From: Vogesella indigofera
Lineage (GTDB): Bacteria; Pseudomonadota; Gammaproteobacteria; Burkholderiales; Chromobacteriaceae
Direction of reading: 5' to 3'
DNA length: 64,000 nt
NCBI RefSeq assembly: GCF_028548395.1
Contig: NZ_JAQQLA010000005.1
Coordinates: forward strand, 186,001-250,000
Part shown: piece after piece, positions 43,527-52,380 of the stretch
Numbering within the stretch: position 1 is the stretch's first letter
Layout of the letters: every line of letters starts with the position of its first letter
The notes under the pieces: generated by a model
Databases searched by the model: none
What the model was told of the DNA's origin: nothing
What the model saw: only the letters and a program-made list of their open reading frames with translations
Position numbers and translations under genes: made by a program

Positions 43527-44411
43527 ATGAGAAATTTGAATCTGGATGACCTCCACATCTTCTGCTGCATCGTTCGAGAAGGGGGGGTTGCGCGAGCAGC
43601 AAGCCGGCTTCACCGCGTTCCGTCCAACGTGACGACACGTATAAAGCAGCTTGAGGGGCGGCTCGGTGTCTCACTGTTCCGTCGGCAGGGGCGTGGACTT
43701 GCGCTCACCGAACCCGGGCGTATCCTACTCGGACACGCAGAGCGTTTGCTCACGATGGCTGAGCTGGCCGAAGAGGAGGTTCGTACCGGTGTCATGCGTG
43801 GCGTCCTGAAACTGGGCTCACTGGAAAGTACCGCCGCCGCACGACTTCCCCCGCTGCTCTCCGCTTTCCACCTCCAGAACCCAATGATGTCAATTGAACT
43901 TCAGCCCGGCATGACTGATGGGTTGCTGCGCATGTTGGATAGGAATGAAATCGACGCTGCTTTTGTGGCCGAACCCTTTGAGCGCGGACGGCTATCGGTC
44001 CTTCCTGCGTTTGAGGAGGAACTAACCCTCATCTCGGCCAAGGGGATGCCAAAGATTCGAGATGTTCAAGACCTGAACGGCAAAACAATCGTCGTGTTTC
44101 CCCACGGCTGCTCGTACCGCCGGCGCTTGACCGAATGGCTTGCTGCCGAGGGAGTATCGCCAGGCAGAATTCTGGAGTTCGGCTCGTATCATGCCATCGT
44201 CGCGTGTGTGGCGGCGGCGACCGGCATTGGCATCATTTCCACAGAGCTCTTGGACTGCGCTGTGCTTGGAACCGCGGTGCAGCGTCATCCTCTTCCCCCT
44301 ACGCTTCGGATAAATCGTACGCACCTGGTCTGGGCCGGTGAGGTCAGCCCCCCACTGCAAGCGCTTATTGACCTTCTTCCCCAAATGCACGACCGGAAGC
44401 CTCAACCCTAA
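43527..44411 (+). CDS. LysR-family transcriptional regulator
   Basis: A 294-residue LTTR: N-terminal winged helix (LHIFCCIVREGGVARAASRL, VTTRIKQLEGRLGVSLFRR) and a C-terminal periplasmic-binding-like effector domain (about 90-290). The overall look is of the CysB/AmpR-type subgroup that senses small metabolites. It is upstream and in the same direction as an amidotransferase and a racemase gene, so those may be its targets, although LTTRs more often control divergent genes. The gene starts about 65 nt after repeat copy B. Confidence 0.9.
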   Translation: MRNLNLDDLHIFCCIVREGGVARAASRLHRVPSNVTTRIKQLEGRLGVSLFRRQGRGLALTEPGRILLGHAERLLTMAELAEEEVRTGVMRGVLKLGSLESTAAARLPPLLSAFHLQNPMMSIELQPGMTDGLLRMLDRNEIDAAFVAEPFERGRLSVLPAFEEELTLISAKGMPKIRDVQDLNGKTIVVFPHGCSYRRRLTEWLAAEGVSPGRILEFGSYHAIVACVAAATGIGIISTELLDCAVLGTAVQRHPLPPTLRINRTHLVWAGEVSPPLQALIDLLPQMHDRKPQP

Positions 44412-44547
44412 GGGTTTCCGGTTCAAAACTGATGCTTTCATTTGGCAAACTAAATATTCTCATTTTGGCGTTGAATTGACTTAATTATTCAGTATTCGGC
44501 TGGTTCGTGGCCCTCTAGACTCAAGGTTTTAGACACAGCCCCAGACG

Positions 44548-45294
44548 ATGTCCACCGAACCCAAACCACTTCTTCTTCTCCAGGTCGGCACCCCGCCCGA
44601 TGAGATTCGCATGCGTGAGGGTGACCTTTCCGACTGGTTCCGAGCCGCATTGAATATTCCCCTGGAAGCACTCAAAGTCATTCGGGTATTTGAAGGTGAA
44701 GCGCTTCCAGAACCATGCGCACATCAGCCCGCCATCATCACGGGATCGTGGGCGATGGTCACAGACAGGCTGGGTTGGAGTGAGACGACGGCAGAGTGGA
44801 TTCGCCAGGCGATGCTTATCGACCAGCCGCTATTTGGCGTGTGTTACGGCCATCAGTTGATGGCGCATGCCTTAGGCGGGAGGGTGGGTTATCACCCCGG
44901 TGGCCTTGAACTCGGCTGTCTTCCCGTACGGCTCGAAATAACCGGTGCAAAAGACGCCCTCGTAGGCACGATGCCTTCGCAGTTTCTGGCCCACCTGACG
45001 CACATGCAATCAGTGCTGGCGCCGCCACCGCAAACGGTGGTGCTAGCACGGTCAGAACACGACCAGCACCAAATTCTGCGCTATGGGCCGAACGCTATTT
45101 CTACGCAGTTTCATCCTGAGTTCACCCGCAGCATTCTGGCAGCGTGCGTCGATACACGTACCGACTTCCTTCGCAGTCGTGGATGCACGCCTGAAGCCCT
45201 GAAGACCAATGCTTGCGATACACCCCAGCCACGAGAACTGCTTCAACGATTTGTCCGTACCTACCTCCATCCTGAGTTGCTGGAGAAGGTCTAA
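44548..45294 (+). CDS. Class-I glutamine amidotransferase-like protein
   Basis: A 248-residue stand-alone GATase1. The nucleophile elbow LFGVCYGHQLMAHALGG carries Cys near residue 96, and QFHPEF gives the His-Glu of the triad. These domains hydrolyse glutamine or gamma-glutamyl bonds; stand-alone members resemble GMP-synthase-like or gamma-glutamyl-peptide hydrolases. The neighbours (Asp/Glu racemase just downstream, ggt further on) hint at glutamate or gamma-glutamyl metabolism. A decayed second copy of part of this gene lies at 60185-60370. Confidence 0.85.
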   Translation: MSTEPKPLLLLQVGTPPDEIRMREGDLSDWFRAALNIPLEALKVIRVFEGEALPEPCAHQPAIITGSWAMVTDRLGWSETTAEWIRQAMLIDQPLFGVCYGHQLMAHALGGRVGYHPGGLELGCLPVRLEITGAKDALVGTMPSQFLAHLTHMQSVLAPPPQTVVLARSEHDQHQILRYGPNAISTQFHPEFTRSILAACVDTRTDFLRSRGCTPEALKTNACDTPQPRELLQRFVRTYLHPELLEKV

Positions 45295-45343
45295 ACGTGT
45301 TTTGCCAAGCCCGTATCGCGGGCACTCACCCGAAAGGATATTT

Positions 45344-46045
45344 ATGCAGAAAATTGGCCTCATCGGCGGCATTGGGCCAGAGTCCACCGTTTCGTACTAC
45401 CGTCAGCTTGTACATGGCGTGAAGCAGAAACAGGGCGAACACTCCCTGCCAAGAATTTCCATTGAAACACTCAGCGCTTTCGAAGTGTTTGCCTTTTGTA
45501 AGCAAGAGCAGTACGACGCGTTGGCCGAATATATTCTGGATGGTATTCGTAGTCTGGCTGCTGCTGGAGCAAAGTGCGCAGCACTCACTGGCAACACGCC
45601 AAACATCGTATTCGACCGACTGAAGGCATCATCACCAATTCCGTTGGTAAGTGCCATTGAGGCAACTGTAGCGGTGGCGAAGGCACGAGGCGTACGCAAG
45701 GTCGGACTACTCGGGACGGTATTCACGATGACAAACACGTTCTTTGTGGAACCGTTCGTGCGAGAAGGCATTGCTGTCGTGGTTCCGAATGCCAGCGAGA
45801 TTGCGTACATTCACGGGAAAATCGAATCCGAACTAGAGCACGGTATTGTGACCGATGAAACGCGAGCCGGGTTCGTGAAAATCATTGAGGACATGAAGGC
45901 ACGCGCCGACATCGACCAAATTATCCTGGGCTGCACCGAGTTGCCCTTGCTATTGAGTGATGACTCGAGTCCGGTGCCATGCTTGGATACAGTGGCCATC
46001 CATGTAGCGGCCTTGGTCGAAAAAATCACGCAAGACGAGGCCTGA
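45344..46045 (+). CDS. Aspartate/glutamate racemase family protein
   Basis: A 233-residue racemase: KIGLIGGIGPESTVSYYRQL at the N-terminus and LGCTELPLLL with the second catalytic Cys near 200. The first site reads LTGNTPNIVF with Thr where many members have Cys, the same Thr/Cys pairing as in E. coli YgeA, which prefers L-Asp or L-Glu. GAAAGGA precedes ATG 45344. It follows the amidotransferase by 49 nt, probably in one operon. Confidence 0.85.
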   Translation: MQKIGLIGGIGPESTVSYYRQLVHGVKQKQGEHSLPRISIETLSAFEVFAFCKQEQYDALAEYILDGIRSLAAAGAKCAALTGNTPNIVFDRLKASSPIPLVSAIEATVAVAKARGVRKVGLLGTVFTMTNTFFVEPFVREGIAVVVPNASEIAYIHGKIESELEHGIVTDETRAGFVKIIEDMKARADIDQIILGCTELPLLLSDDSSPVPCLDTVAIHVAALVEKITQDEA

Positions 46046-46207
46046 ATGTTGATCGTGTCGGGAACTGGGAGCAACCGGCGAAGAGCGTTTTGAAGCTCAC
46101 CGTGACCTACGTATCTGACAGCTGTGGCGAATCAGCATTGGAGCGATACACCATCCACCGAAACGATAGTGCAAGATGGTATCTGTGAGGCTTTTAAGCC
46201 ACCCGCG

Positions 46208-46234
46208 TTAAAAAAGCCCGGCAATCGTCGGGCT
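46208..46234 (-). terminator. Terminator of the toxin-antitoxin operon
   Basis: AAGCCCG and CGGGCTT arms with a short loop. On the minus strand it is followed by TTTTTT. It lies just past the antitoxin stop and can also close the plus-strand racemase unit. Confidence 0.8.
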
Positions 46235-46246
46235 TTGTCTTGGTCA

Positions 46247-46555
46247 TCAGACCACTTCCAGATCCTGTAACGCCTCCGGATGCTTCAGCGCCACCCGTAG
46301 CAACGTTTGCGCGGCACCGGTTGGCTCGCGCCGCCCTTGCTCCCACTCTTGCAATGTGCGGGCGCTCACCTGCAGCATGGCTGCGAAGGCTTTTTGCGAC
46401 AGTCCCACCCTGGCACGCGCCTCTGCGGCCAATGTTGGTGTCACCTTCGTCGCCCGCGCGGCCTCATTGGCCTTCATTGCCTTGACCGATGCCAGCAACT
46501 CGGCACCCAGGTCGCGCTGCGCGTCGCGTGCGGCCAGATCCTTGTCATTTCGCAT
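46247..46555 (-). CDS. HTH antitoxin (HigA/RelB-type partner, XRE family)
   Basis: A 102-residue protein with a C-terminal Cro/C1-type helix-turn-helix (AEARARVGLSQKAFAAMLQV, SARTLQEWEQGRREPTGAAQ). This is the layout of antitoxins encoded after a HigB/RelE-type toxin, and the toxin gene is immediately upstream. ATG 46555 lies inside the original toxin C-terminus. It would neutralise the toxin and repress the operon. It is intact although the toxin seems damaged. Confidence 0.85.
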   Translation of the reverse strand: MRNDKDLAARDAQRDLGAELLASVKAMKANEAARATKVTPTLAAEARARVGLSQKAFAAMLQVSARTLQEWEQGRREPTGAAQTLLRVALKHPEALQDLEVV

Positions 46556-46858
46556 CAATCGTCTCCTTGATCTGTTTCAGTGTGGCGGCCCCGGGATATT
46601 TTCCTGCGTACCCTTGCCATAAATCGTCAGCAACCATCGTGCCGTCGGCCAACTGATTGTAGTAATCACCCACACCCCGCCACGCTTACCCCGCCCATCA
46701 CCCGCCCAGCGTACCTTGCGGCAGCCACCAGAGCCGAGGATCACATCGCCGGCCATTGGATTGTTGGCCAGCCCGGCGCAGAAGTCTCCGCGCTCAGCCT
46801 CAGACCAGTAATCTGCGACGTAGTGCTTGAAAATTGGGGTTTCAGCAATCGTGTACAT
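46545..46858 (-). pseudogene. RelE/HigB-like toxin with frameshifted C-terminus
   Basis: From ATG 46858 the frame gives MYTIAETPIFKHYVADYW and GCRKVRWAGDGRGKRGGVWVI, clear features of RelE-superfamily mRNA interferases. After VWVI the frame reads TTISWPTARW where the family has YYNQLADGTM; that text is present one frame over. LLTIYGKGTQENIPG then returns in frame, after which PPH and a stop replace the expected ATLKQIKE..IDAK, again readable in another frame down to 46545. Three small indels explain this. The present product stops at 46577 and is probably inactive or weakened, unless the differences are sequencing errors. Confidence 0.7.
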
Positions 46859-46918
46859 CAATACGTGATACGTCATTGACGTACTTTGAACAATCCGCGA
46901 TTAGCCTCAGCCTGGCAC

Positions 46919-47623
46919 TCACCGGCACATCTTCTCGCACGGCACGCCATCATGGTCCCCATCGATCTTCACGTTCGGGCAATACCGCAGGTAGTACGTT
47001 GCCTCCTCGCAGCTCACCATCTGGCTGCAATGCACCTTCCCTGAGCAACTGAAGCCTGCGGCAGAACGGCGCGGCTTCAGGATCGGGTCGAGCACCGAAA
47101 GCGCAGGAGCGCTCGGTGCGGGCAGGGGAATCGGGCGGGAAGGTGCAGACGTCGCTGGCGTCTGCCGTTTCTCGTGGCGCCACACCCACGGTGCCACCGG
47201 ATTCGGGTCGGCCCACAGTCCCGTGCCGTAGCTCTTCGCGAAAGCCTCCGCGCCGTCATAGCCGCTGTCACGCGAATACTGCCGGTACACCCACGCCATG
47301 CCCTTGCGCAGCTGCTGGCGGTTCACATCCAGATCCCCCACAAACACCTTCGCTACTGTCCGGCCATAGCGGTCGCGCGTCTCAGGCTGCAGCACCACCT
47401 GTTTGCCATATACCATCGCCGATAAAGCCTGTTTTGACTTCTCGCCGAAGGGCTGATTCTTCTCCGGCGCGTCGATCTGCGCCAGGCGCACTTTGATGGA
47501 TTGATTACCGGCAGCCAGGCAAGTCAGCGTATCGCCATCCGACACACCCACCACCTTGCACGAGATATCCGCGGCCATCACGTTGGCCGCAAGAACAAAT
47601 GAGAGAATAGATAACAGTTTCAT
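46919..47623 (-). CDS. Secreted thermonuclease with excalibur domain
   Basis: A 234-residue nuclease. A signal peptide (MKLLSILSFVLAANVMA) precedes the staphylococcal-nuclease OB fold: VVGVSDGDTLTCLAAG, VRLAQIDAPEKNQPFG, VGDLDVNRQQLRKGMAWVYR. A C-terminal excalibur Cys-rich calcium-binding motif follows (KVHCSQMVSCEEATYY, DGDHDGVPCEKMC). It would degrade DNA and RNA outside the cytoplasm. It is a paralogue in kind of the truncated gene at 36879. ATG 47623 is chosen because it starts the signal peptide. Confidence 0.9.
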   Translation of the reverse strand: MKLLSILSFVLAANVMAADISCKVVGVSDGDTLTCLAAGNQSIKVRLAQIDAPEKNQPFGEKSKQALSAMVYGKQVVLQPETRDRYGRTVAKVFVGDLDVNRQQLRKGMAWVYRQYSRDSGYDGAEAFAKSYGTGLWADPNPVAPWVWRHEKRQTPATSAPSRPIPLPAPSAPALSVLDPILKPRRSAAGFSCSGKVHCSQMVSCEEATYYLRYCPNVKIDGDHDGVPCEKMCR

Positions 47624-47725
47624 GGCGGGATCATGCCAGAAGCACGGCAATCCTGGCAAAGGCCGCCCAGCGTTTACTCTGGCCGGCTCTCCATGAGTAA
47701 TGAGTCAAGCCCGGCTAGGAAACTG

Positions 47726-48259
47726 CTATTGAGGTAGGCGAATCTCGGCCAACTGCCACGACACCAGATTGTGCCGCTGCAGAACCAGGTTGATTGCTTG
47801 ATCCGACTTGTCACGCTGATAGACCTTGACCGAAAACTGGTTGAGTCCGTTGTAGCCCATCGTGGTCTCGACTTTGTCCGCCTCATTGGCCTGTTCCTGC
47901 GTGCCGGAGTCCGTGGCCTCTGCAGTGGTCGCGGGCAGGGGTTTTTCACCCCGCATCATCATGGCAAGCCCCTGCGGCGAAACAATCGCATCGATCATGG
48001 CATTCACCAAGGCGCCGGCAAAAACAACGCCCACTGCGGCAAACGGGTTTCCCTGCAGTTTCTGCAGCATCTGACCATTCAACTCGGCCTTCAGGTTTTC
48101 TTTGACGACAGGAAAGTTGACGTAGTTGGCTAGCTTCATCGCATTGCGTTCTTGTGCGGCATCATGCATGCCATGTACGGCCATATACGGTGTGTAGTAG
48201 AACCAGCCGGTCACTGCAACAGCAGCAAATACTAGGCCGCCTTTCAACTTGTTATTCAT
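47726..48259 (-). CDS. DUF2939-type membrane-anchored protein
   Basis: A 177-residue protein. An N-terminal membrane segment (GGLVFAAVAVTGWFYYTPYM) is followed by AVHGMHDAAQERNAMKLANYVNFPVVKENLKAEL, read in parts, which matches the DUF2939 pattern of a helix holding a Tyr-Val-Asp/Asn-Phe-Pro motif. A low-complexity acidic linker (about 110-130) and a beta-rich C-terminus complete it. Function unknown in the family. Confidence 0.75.
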   Translation of the reverse strand: MNNKLKGGLVFAAVAVTGWFYYTPYMAVHGMHDAAQERNAMKLANYVNFPVVKENLKAELNGQMLQKLQGNPFAAVGVVFAGALVNAMIDAIVSPQGLAMMMRGEKPLPATTAEATDSGTQEQANEADKVETTMGYNGLNQFSVKVYQRDKSDQAINLVLQRHNLVSWQLAEIRLPQ

Positions 48260-48315
48260 GGTGATTCCTGCGTGAAGTCTGATGAGCTGCCATCCCAATC
48301 GGATGCCACCGTGTT

Positions 48316-49926
48316 TTAGTCGGCAATGGCGTGTGGATCGAAGTTAGTGTTCTCGTCTGCGACAGCCCGATTTCGCCCCGCAACCTTGGCCGCATACAGC
48401 GCTTTATCCGCGGCGGCAAGCAGCTGCTCCGGATAGCTGGTGCTCTCTGGTACTTGGGTGGCGATACCGATGCTGATGGTGACCATGCCATTAACTGGCG
48501 ACGCCCCGTGCGGGATGCCCAATGCTTCAATCGCCATGCGCAGCTGCTCGGCTTTGGCCCTAGCATGCACCGGTTCACAGTTAGGCAGTAAGCAGACGAA
48601 CTCCTCGCCGCCATAGCGGGCCACCACATCGTGTGCGCGCCACAAGCGCTCTTGCAGAGACTTCGCCACCAGTTTGAGGCAGTCATCCCCGGTCTGATGG
48701 CCGTAGTGATCGTTGAACAGCTTGAAGTGATCAATATCGATCATGAGCAGTGTGAGATGGGTCTGATGCCGTCGACAGTCACGCCACTCTTTCTGCAATC
48801 GCTCGTTGAAATGACGGCGATTGGCAATGCCCGTCAGCCCATCCTGGAACGCCAAGGCGTGGAGTTGCGCACTCTGTGCTTCCAGCTGGACATTTGCCTC
48901 TGCCAGCTTGGTATTTTGCTCACGCAAGGCCGCTGCGGCACGAGCCGCATTCTCCGTTTCCCGCTGACGTCGGCGCTGCCAGATGGCTAGCAATACAGTG
49001 CTGAACAATGCCAGAATGGCATAGGCACTGCCCCAGACTTTTACCATCGAATACCAGTCAGAATAGAGCGTTTTTGTGCTGCGGCTAACGCCAACAATCA
49101 GGGCCTTGTCCATATTGAGTGCAGCAGGCTGGATCGTGCGGAGGGCCACCATCCGTTCTTCGTTGAGTGCCGGTGAAAAGCCGGTCATCACGGTGGCGGT
49201 CAAGCCGCTATGCTTGTAGCGATTGAAGAGCGGTTCGGACTGGGTCAGATTCATACCGACCAGATGTTTGCGTTCCGGCATCATCATGAAATGCGCTCCG
49301 TCACCGTGGGCCAAGCCAGTCATCATGTCGGGGCTATAGTTGACAGAGGAAAGCAGAATGCGAAACTCCTCAGGGTCAAGTGAGGCAATCGCCAGCCCAT
49401 CAAAATGACCATCCTTGCTTGGAATCATGCGCGTGACCGTGAGTAACCAGATGTTTTGCTCGGTTTTGAACGGTGCGTTGACATAAAGCGTGGTGGGGTC
49501 GGGCTGGTTCAGCACTGCCTGGAAGTAGGGGCGATCAGCAAATCCCCTGCCCATGAGGTCTGTTCGGCTACTCGCCTGGATCACACCGTGCTTATCCATG
49601 ATCGAAAAGCTGCGGATACCGACCATGGCATCGGCAAACGCATTCAATCGCCGACTACCAGCTATTGCTACCGTGTTTTGTTTGCGCCAAGCCGGCACGC
49701 TGAGAATCACGTTGTGTAACGTCCGGTTTAGGGCATCTAGTTGACGGCCAAGGTTGGCCTCGACGACTTGCGCTTGCGCCGTTAGGTGGAGCTGCTCACG
49801 ATGACCTACAGCTTGATGCTCTTCAAACAATAACCATGCCACCACGCTACCCGCCAGCAACAGGCAACAGGCCAGGAACAGCCACTCGCCTAAAAAGCGA
49901 AAACGATAGGACGGTAATGAGATCAT
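48316..49926 (-). CDS. Membrane-bound diguanylate cyclase with Cache sensor
   Basis: A 536-residue protein. Two membrane segments (about 12-32 and 295-320) flank a periplasmic dCache/PDC sensor. A short coiled coil then leads to the GGDEF domain (about 365-525): DIDHFKLFNDHYGH, the active signature RYGGEEF, and the inhibitory-site RxxD as RAHD five residues before it. It makes c-di-GMP in response to an external ligand and should be product-inhibited. It could oppose the EAL protein at 24.5 kb. Confidence 0.93.
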   Translation of the reverse strand: MISLPSYRFRFLGEWLFLACCLLLAGSVVAWLLFEEHQAVGHREQLHLTAQAQVVEANLGRQLDALNRTLHNVILSVPAWRKQNTVAIAGSRRLNAFADAMVGIRSFSIMDKHGVIQASSRTDLMGRGFADRPYFQAVLNQPDPTTLYVNAPFKTEQNIWLLTVTRMIPSKDGHFDGLAIASLDPEEFRILLSSVNYSPDMMTGLAHGDGAHFMMMPERKHLVGMNLTQSEPLFNRYKHSGLTATVMTGFSPALNEERMVALRTIQPAALNMDKALIVGVSRSTKTLYSDWYSMVKVWGSAYAILALFSTVLLAIWQRRRQRETENAARAAAALREQNTKLAEANVQLEAQSAQLHALAFQDGLTGIANRRHFNERLQKEWRDCRRHQTHLTLLMIDIDHFKLFNDHYGHQTGDDCLKLVAKSLQERLWRAHDVVARYGGEEFVCLLPNCEPVHARAKAEQLRMAIEALGIPHGASPVNGMVTISIGIATQVPESTSYPEQLLAAADKALYAAKVAGRNRAVADENTNFDPHAIAD

Positions 49927-50132
49927 GTCTTATTCATGTATTTAAAATACAACATTCCCGCCAATCTACCGCGTTTCCTTTAAACAGTCTCCATCAATTT
50001 CGAAATTGGTCGAGATTCATGACCTGCAGATTCCGGTGAGTCTGGCCAGCAGTGCCGGTAGTCACTGGCCATTTCTAGTCCCTTGTGCCGATAGTGACCA
50101 CCCTTGATCACTGAGAGTGTGTCTGAAGTTCG
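49927..50132. other. Intergenic stretch before the istB remnant
   Basis: About 200 bp with no gene. The part nearest 49927 should contain the cyclase promoter. GTAGTCACTGGCCA and GATAGTGACCA near 50060-50100 are similar in inverted sense and might be decayed insertion-sequence end DNA. Confidence 0.35.
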
Positions 50133-50339
50133 GTGAGGCTGTGTGAAAACGTGATCAACCAGCCCGATGGGATGACCTCGCTGATCATCACCTTCAACCT
50201 GAGTTCCGGGGAGTGGAGCCGCGTATTTGGCGATGCCAAGATGACCACCGTTCCGCTAGATCGGATTGCCCATCACTGCGATATTCCGGAGACAGGGAAC
50301 GGCTCCTGCCACTTCAAGCAGTGGTGGAAAAACGGCTAA
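50133..50339 (+). pseudogene. IstB (IS21 family helper ATPase) C-terminal remnant
   Basis: [20 protein letters not shown] then [20 protein letters not shown] is the well-conserved C-terminal segment of IstB, the AAA+ helper of IS21 transposition. No Walker motifs and no istA are present, so this is a relic. It marks an old insertion between the cyclase and CruF-like genes. Confidence 0.85.
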
Positions 50340-50344
50340 TTTGC

Positions 50345-51211
50345 CTAGTCAAAATCTGGTGCCGATTGACATCGTGACCGTGCTCGAAAAGCGACAAGGG
50401 CGAGAAGAGCCGGGAAAACCATAGACGGTAAGCTGATTGCCGCCGCAGCCTCATAAATATCAGTGATAACAAACGTGCGTCCATCTTCAGTAACGATACC
50501 ACCCGGTGCAATGCAATACCGAACCCAATAGCTGCCGGCCATCACGATCCAGATAAGGCTCGGCAATACATCCAAACCTTTTCTTTTAGGCTCCGCCACC
50601 GTGATAAATCGAACCTGAAAGAACGCAAAAAATTGAAATGCGACCCAGCCTGTAACATGCCAGCCGAGGAAGTTGCTCAGGGGGACACCAAAAAGCCCCG
50701 TAGGCTCGAGGTAACTGTGAATTTTTAGTACCGTCGCACCAATCGGGTCATACGGATAGTCGTAACCAGCCAAGACAAACGCACCGAGAAGCGGCGTTGC
50801 AAAGCGAGTCAAGTTAGTGTCATTTGAGAAGGCACTCACGATAAGCCGTGTCTGTGCCCACGCCAGCCAACCGAAGACAGCGTAACCAACCGGGACTACG
50901 AACGGTACTCCAAAGGGTTTGGGACCAATATCTGTGTGATGAACAAAAAAACCAAATGGAAAGCCGGTAGCAATGCTGATTGACTCAAGAGCAAAGCTGG
51001 TCAGGCACATAATGCTGAAGAATGCGAGTGCACTCCGCCAGCCGACGACCAGTGAAGCATGAACAGCAACGAGGATTATAAGGGTCAAAAAAGCGATCCC
51101 TGCTGCTGCGATACCTGAATGTGTTTCAGCTGCTAGTGTCGTCCAGCCGAAGCTGACGAACCAAAGCGTAGCTAAAAACCAGCTGAGCCATAACAATGTA
51201 TTTCGCCTCAT
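50345..51211 (-). CDS. CruF-like carotenoid biosynthesis-family membrane protein
   Basis: A 288-residue membrane protein with about seven hydrophobic segments. The conserved FGVPLSNFLGWHVTGW and PFVVPVGYAVFGWLAW pieces match the carotenoid-synthase family (CruF, carotenoid hydratase). No crt genes are nearby, so its real substrate here is uncertain. The C-terminus (ITDIYEAAAAISLPSMVFPALLALVAFRA) is also hydrophobic. It is the last gene of the minus-strand run. Upstream of it, 51212-51459 shows no clear gene. Confidence 0.75.
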   Translation of the reverse strand: MRRNTLLWLSWFLATLWFVSFGWTTLAAETHSGIAAAGIAFLTLIILVAVHASLVVGWRSALAFFSIMCLTSFALESISIATGFPFGFFVHHTDIGPKPFGVPFVVPVGYAVFGWLAWAQTRLIVSAFSNDTNLTRFATPLLGAFVLAGYDYPYDPIGATVLKIHSYLEPTGLFGVPLSNFLGWHVTGWVAFQFFAFFQVRFITVAEPKRKGLDVLPSLIWIVMAGSYWVRYCIAPGGIVTEDGRTFVITDIYEAAAAISLPSMVFPALLALVAFRARSRCQSAPDFD

Positions 51212-51459
51212 TAATGCTTCCCTTCTTGAATACGCTGTAGGTGTTGAAAACGCACAAAGCGCCGTCTTGCGACTTGCTCTCGATGTTTGCTTATTGCCTT
51301 GCTATGCTCTGCTTGATAAAGATAGCCGCTGAGTCTGGCGCCTGTTTGCCCTCGCAGAGCGGGCCAACAGACCAAACATGCAATGCTAGGGTAGTGTTAC
51401 TCGACGACTTCTGGGGTAGCTGCGAAGAGACAGAAGACTTCCGAGTCAAGGCTTAAGAC

Positions 51460-52164
51460 TCAAAAACGATTTCCCAATGCAAACTCAACCGCAGCCTCTG
51501 TATGAATGGATGTGGAATCAAAGCTAGGCAGGAGGAGTTTGGTTGGATCAAGAATCAGGCAAATCTCTGTACAGCCAAAGATGACGGAATCAGCACCTTT
51601 TTCCTTTGCTTTTTTGATGATCGAGTGCAACGCTTCTCGTGAGTGATCCAGCACTTTGCCAATACTGAGCTCTTCGAAGATGATGTCGTGGATAAGGGTG
51701 TGGTCATCCGCGTCTGGCACCATTACATCAATGCCATGCGTCTTCATTCGTGCTGGATAAAAACCGTTTTCCATCGTATAGCGAGTAGCAAGCAGTAGAG
51801 GTCGGCGATAGCCAGCATCCTTTAGACAAACAGCAACTTCATCGACAATGTGAATGAAAGGGATGTCTACCGCTTTTTCGACAATATCAGCAACCAAGTG
51901 CATCGTGACGGCACAGATCATCACGCATTCGGCACCGGCTGCTTGAAGTGCACAAGCGACATCTGCGAGACGCTTGCCTGCATCATCCCAACGACCAGAC
52001 TTCTGCATGTCGACGATTGTCTGAAAGTCAACGGAGTAGAGGAGTAGTTCGGCCGAGTGCAGCCTTCCCATCCGCTCGCGTATTGCCTCATTGATTTTTC
52101 GGTAATAAACTGCTGATCCTTCATAACTCATTCCGCCAATAATGCCAATTTTATGCAGCTCCAT
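51460..52164 (-). CDS. Aspartate/glutamate racemase family protein (second copy)
   Basis: A 234-residue racemase: IGIIGGMSYEGSAVYYRKIN, first active-site region MICAVTMHLVADIV and second IFGCTEICLIL with Cys. The substitution of the first-site motif (CTNTMH in typical YgeA-like proteins, CAVTMH here) is notable. It differs clearly from the racemase at 45344, so it is not a recent duplicate. Two hairpins separate it from DUF1805 upstream, so it probably has its own transcript. Confidence 0.85.
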   Translation of the reverse strand: MELHKIGIIGGMSYEGSAVYYRKINEAIRERMGRLHSAELLLYSVDFQTIVDMQKSGRWDDAGKRLADVACALQAAGAECVMICAVTMHLVADIVEKAVDIPFIHIVDEVAVCLKDAGYRRPLLLATRYTMENGFYPARMKTHGIDVMVPDADDHTLIHDIIFEELSIGKVLDHSREALHSIIKKAKEKGADSVIFGCTEICLILDPTKLLLPSFDSTSIHTEAAVEFALGNRF

Positions 52165-52321
52165 GATCTCATTTTCTCCAAGTTATAAAAAATGGCGACA
52201 TTTTATTTTGTCGCACTAATTAGTGGTGTGTGCTACTTCATAAGTAATATAACAGCAATGGATTGCTTTTATTGATATCAATGAATTGTATGAATTTGTT
52301 TTTGCAGAAAATATAAATAAA

Positions 52322-52347
52322 AAATCAACCATGAAAATGGTTGATTT
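52322..52347 (-). terminator. Rho-independent terminator after the DUF1805 gene
   Basis: AAATCAACCAT-GAAA-ATGGTTGATTT: perfect 11-bp stem with a tetraloop, followed on the minus strand by a T-rich tail. It ends the ggt-DUF1805 unit. Confidence 0.85.
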
Positions 52348-52350
52348 GGC

Positions 52351-52371
52351 ATGACAATATGTTATTGTCAT
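52351..52371. repeat. Perfect 9-bp-arm hairpin next to the terminator
   Basis: ATGACAATA-TGT-TATTGTCAT lies 4 nt from the terminator stem and 10 nt past the DUF1805 stop. It may strengthen termination, protect the 3' end or be an operator. Confidence 0.6.
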
Positions 52372-52380
52372 GAAATGACG

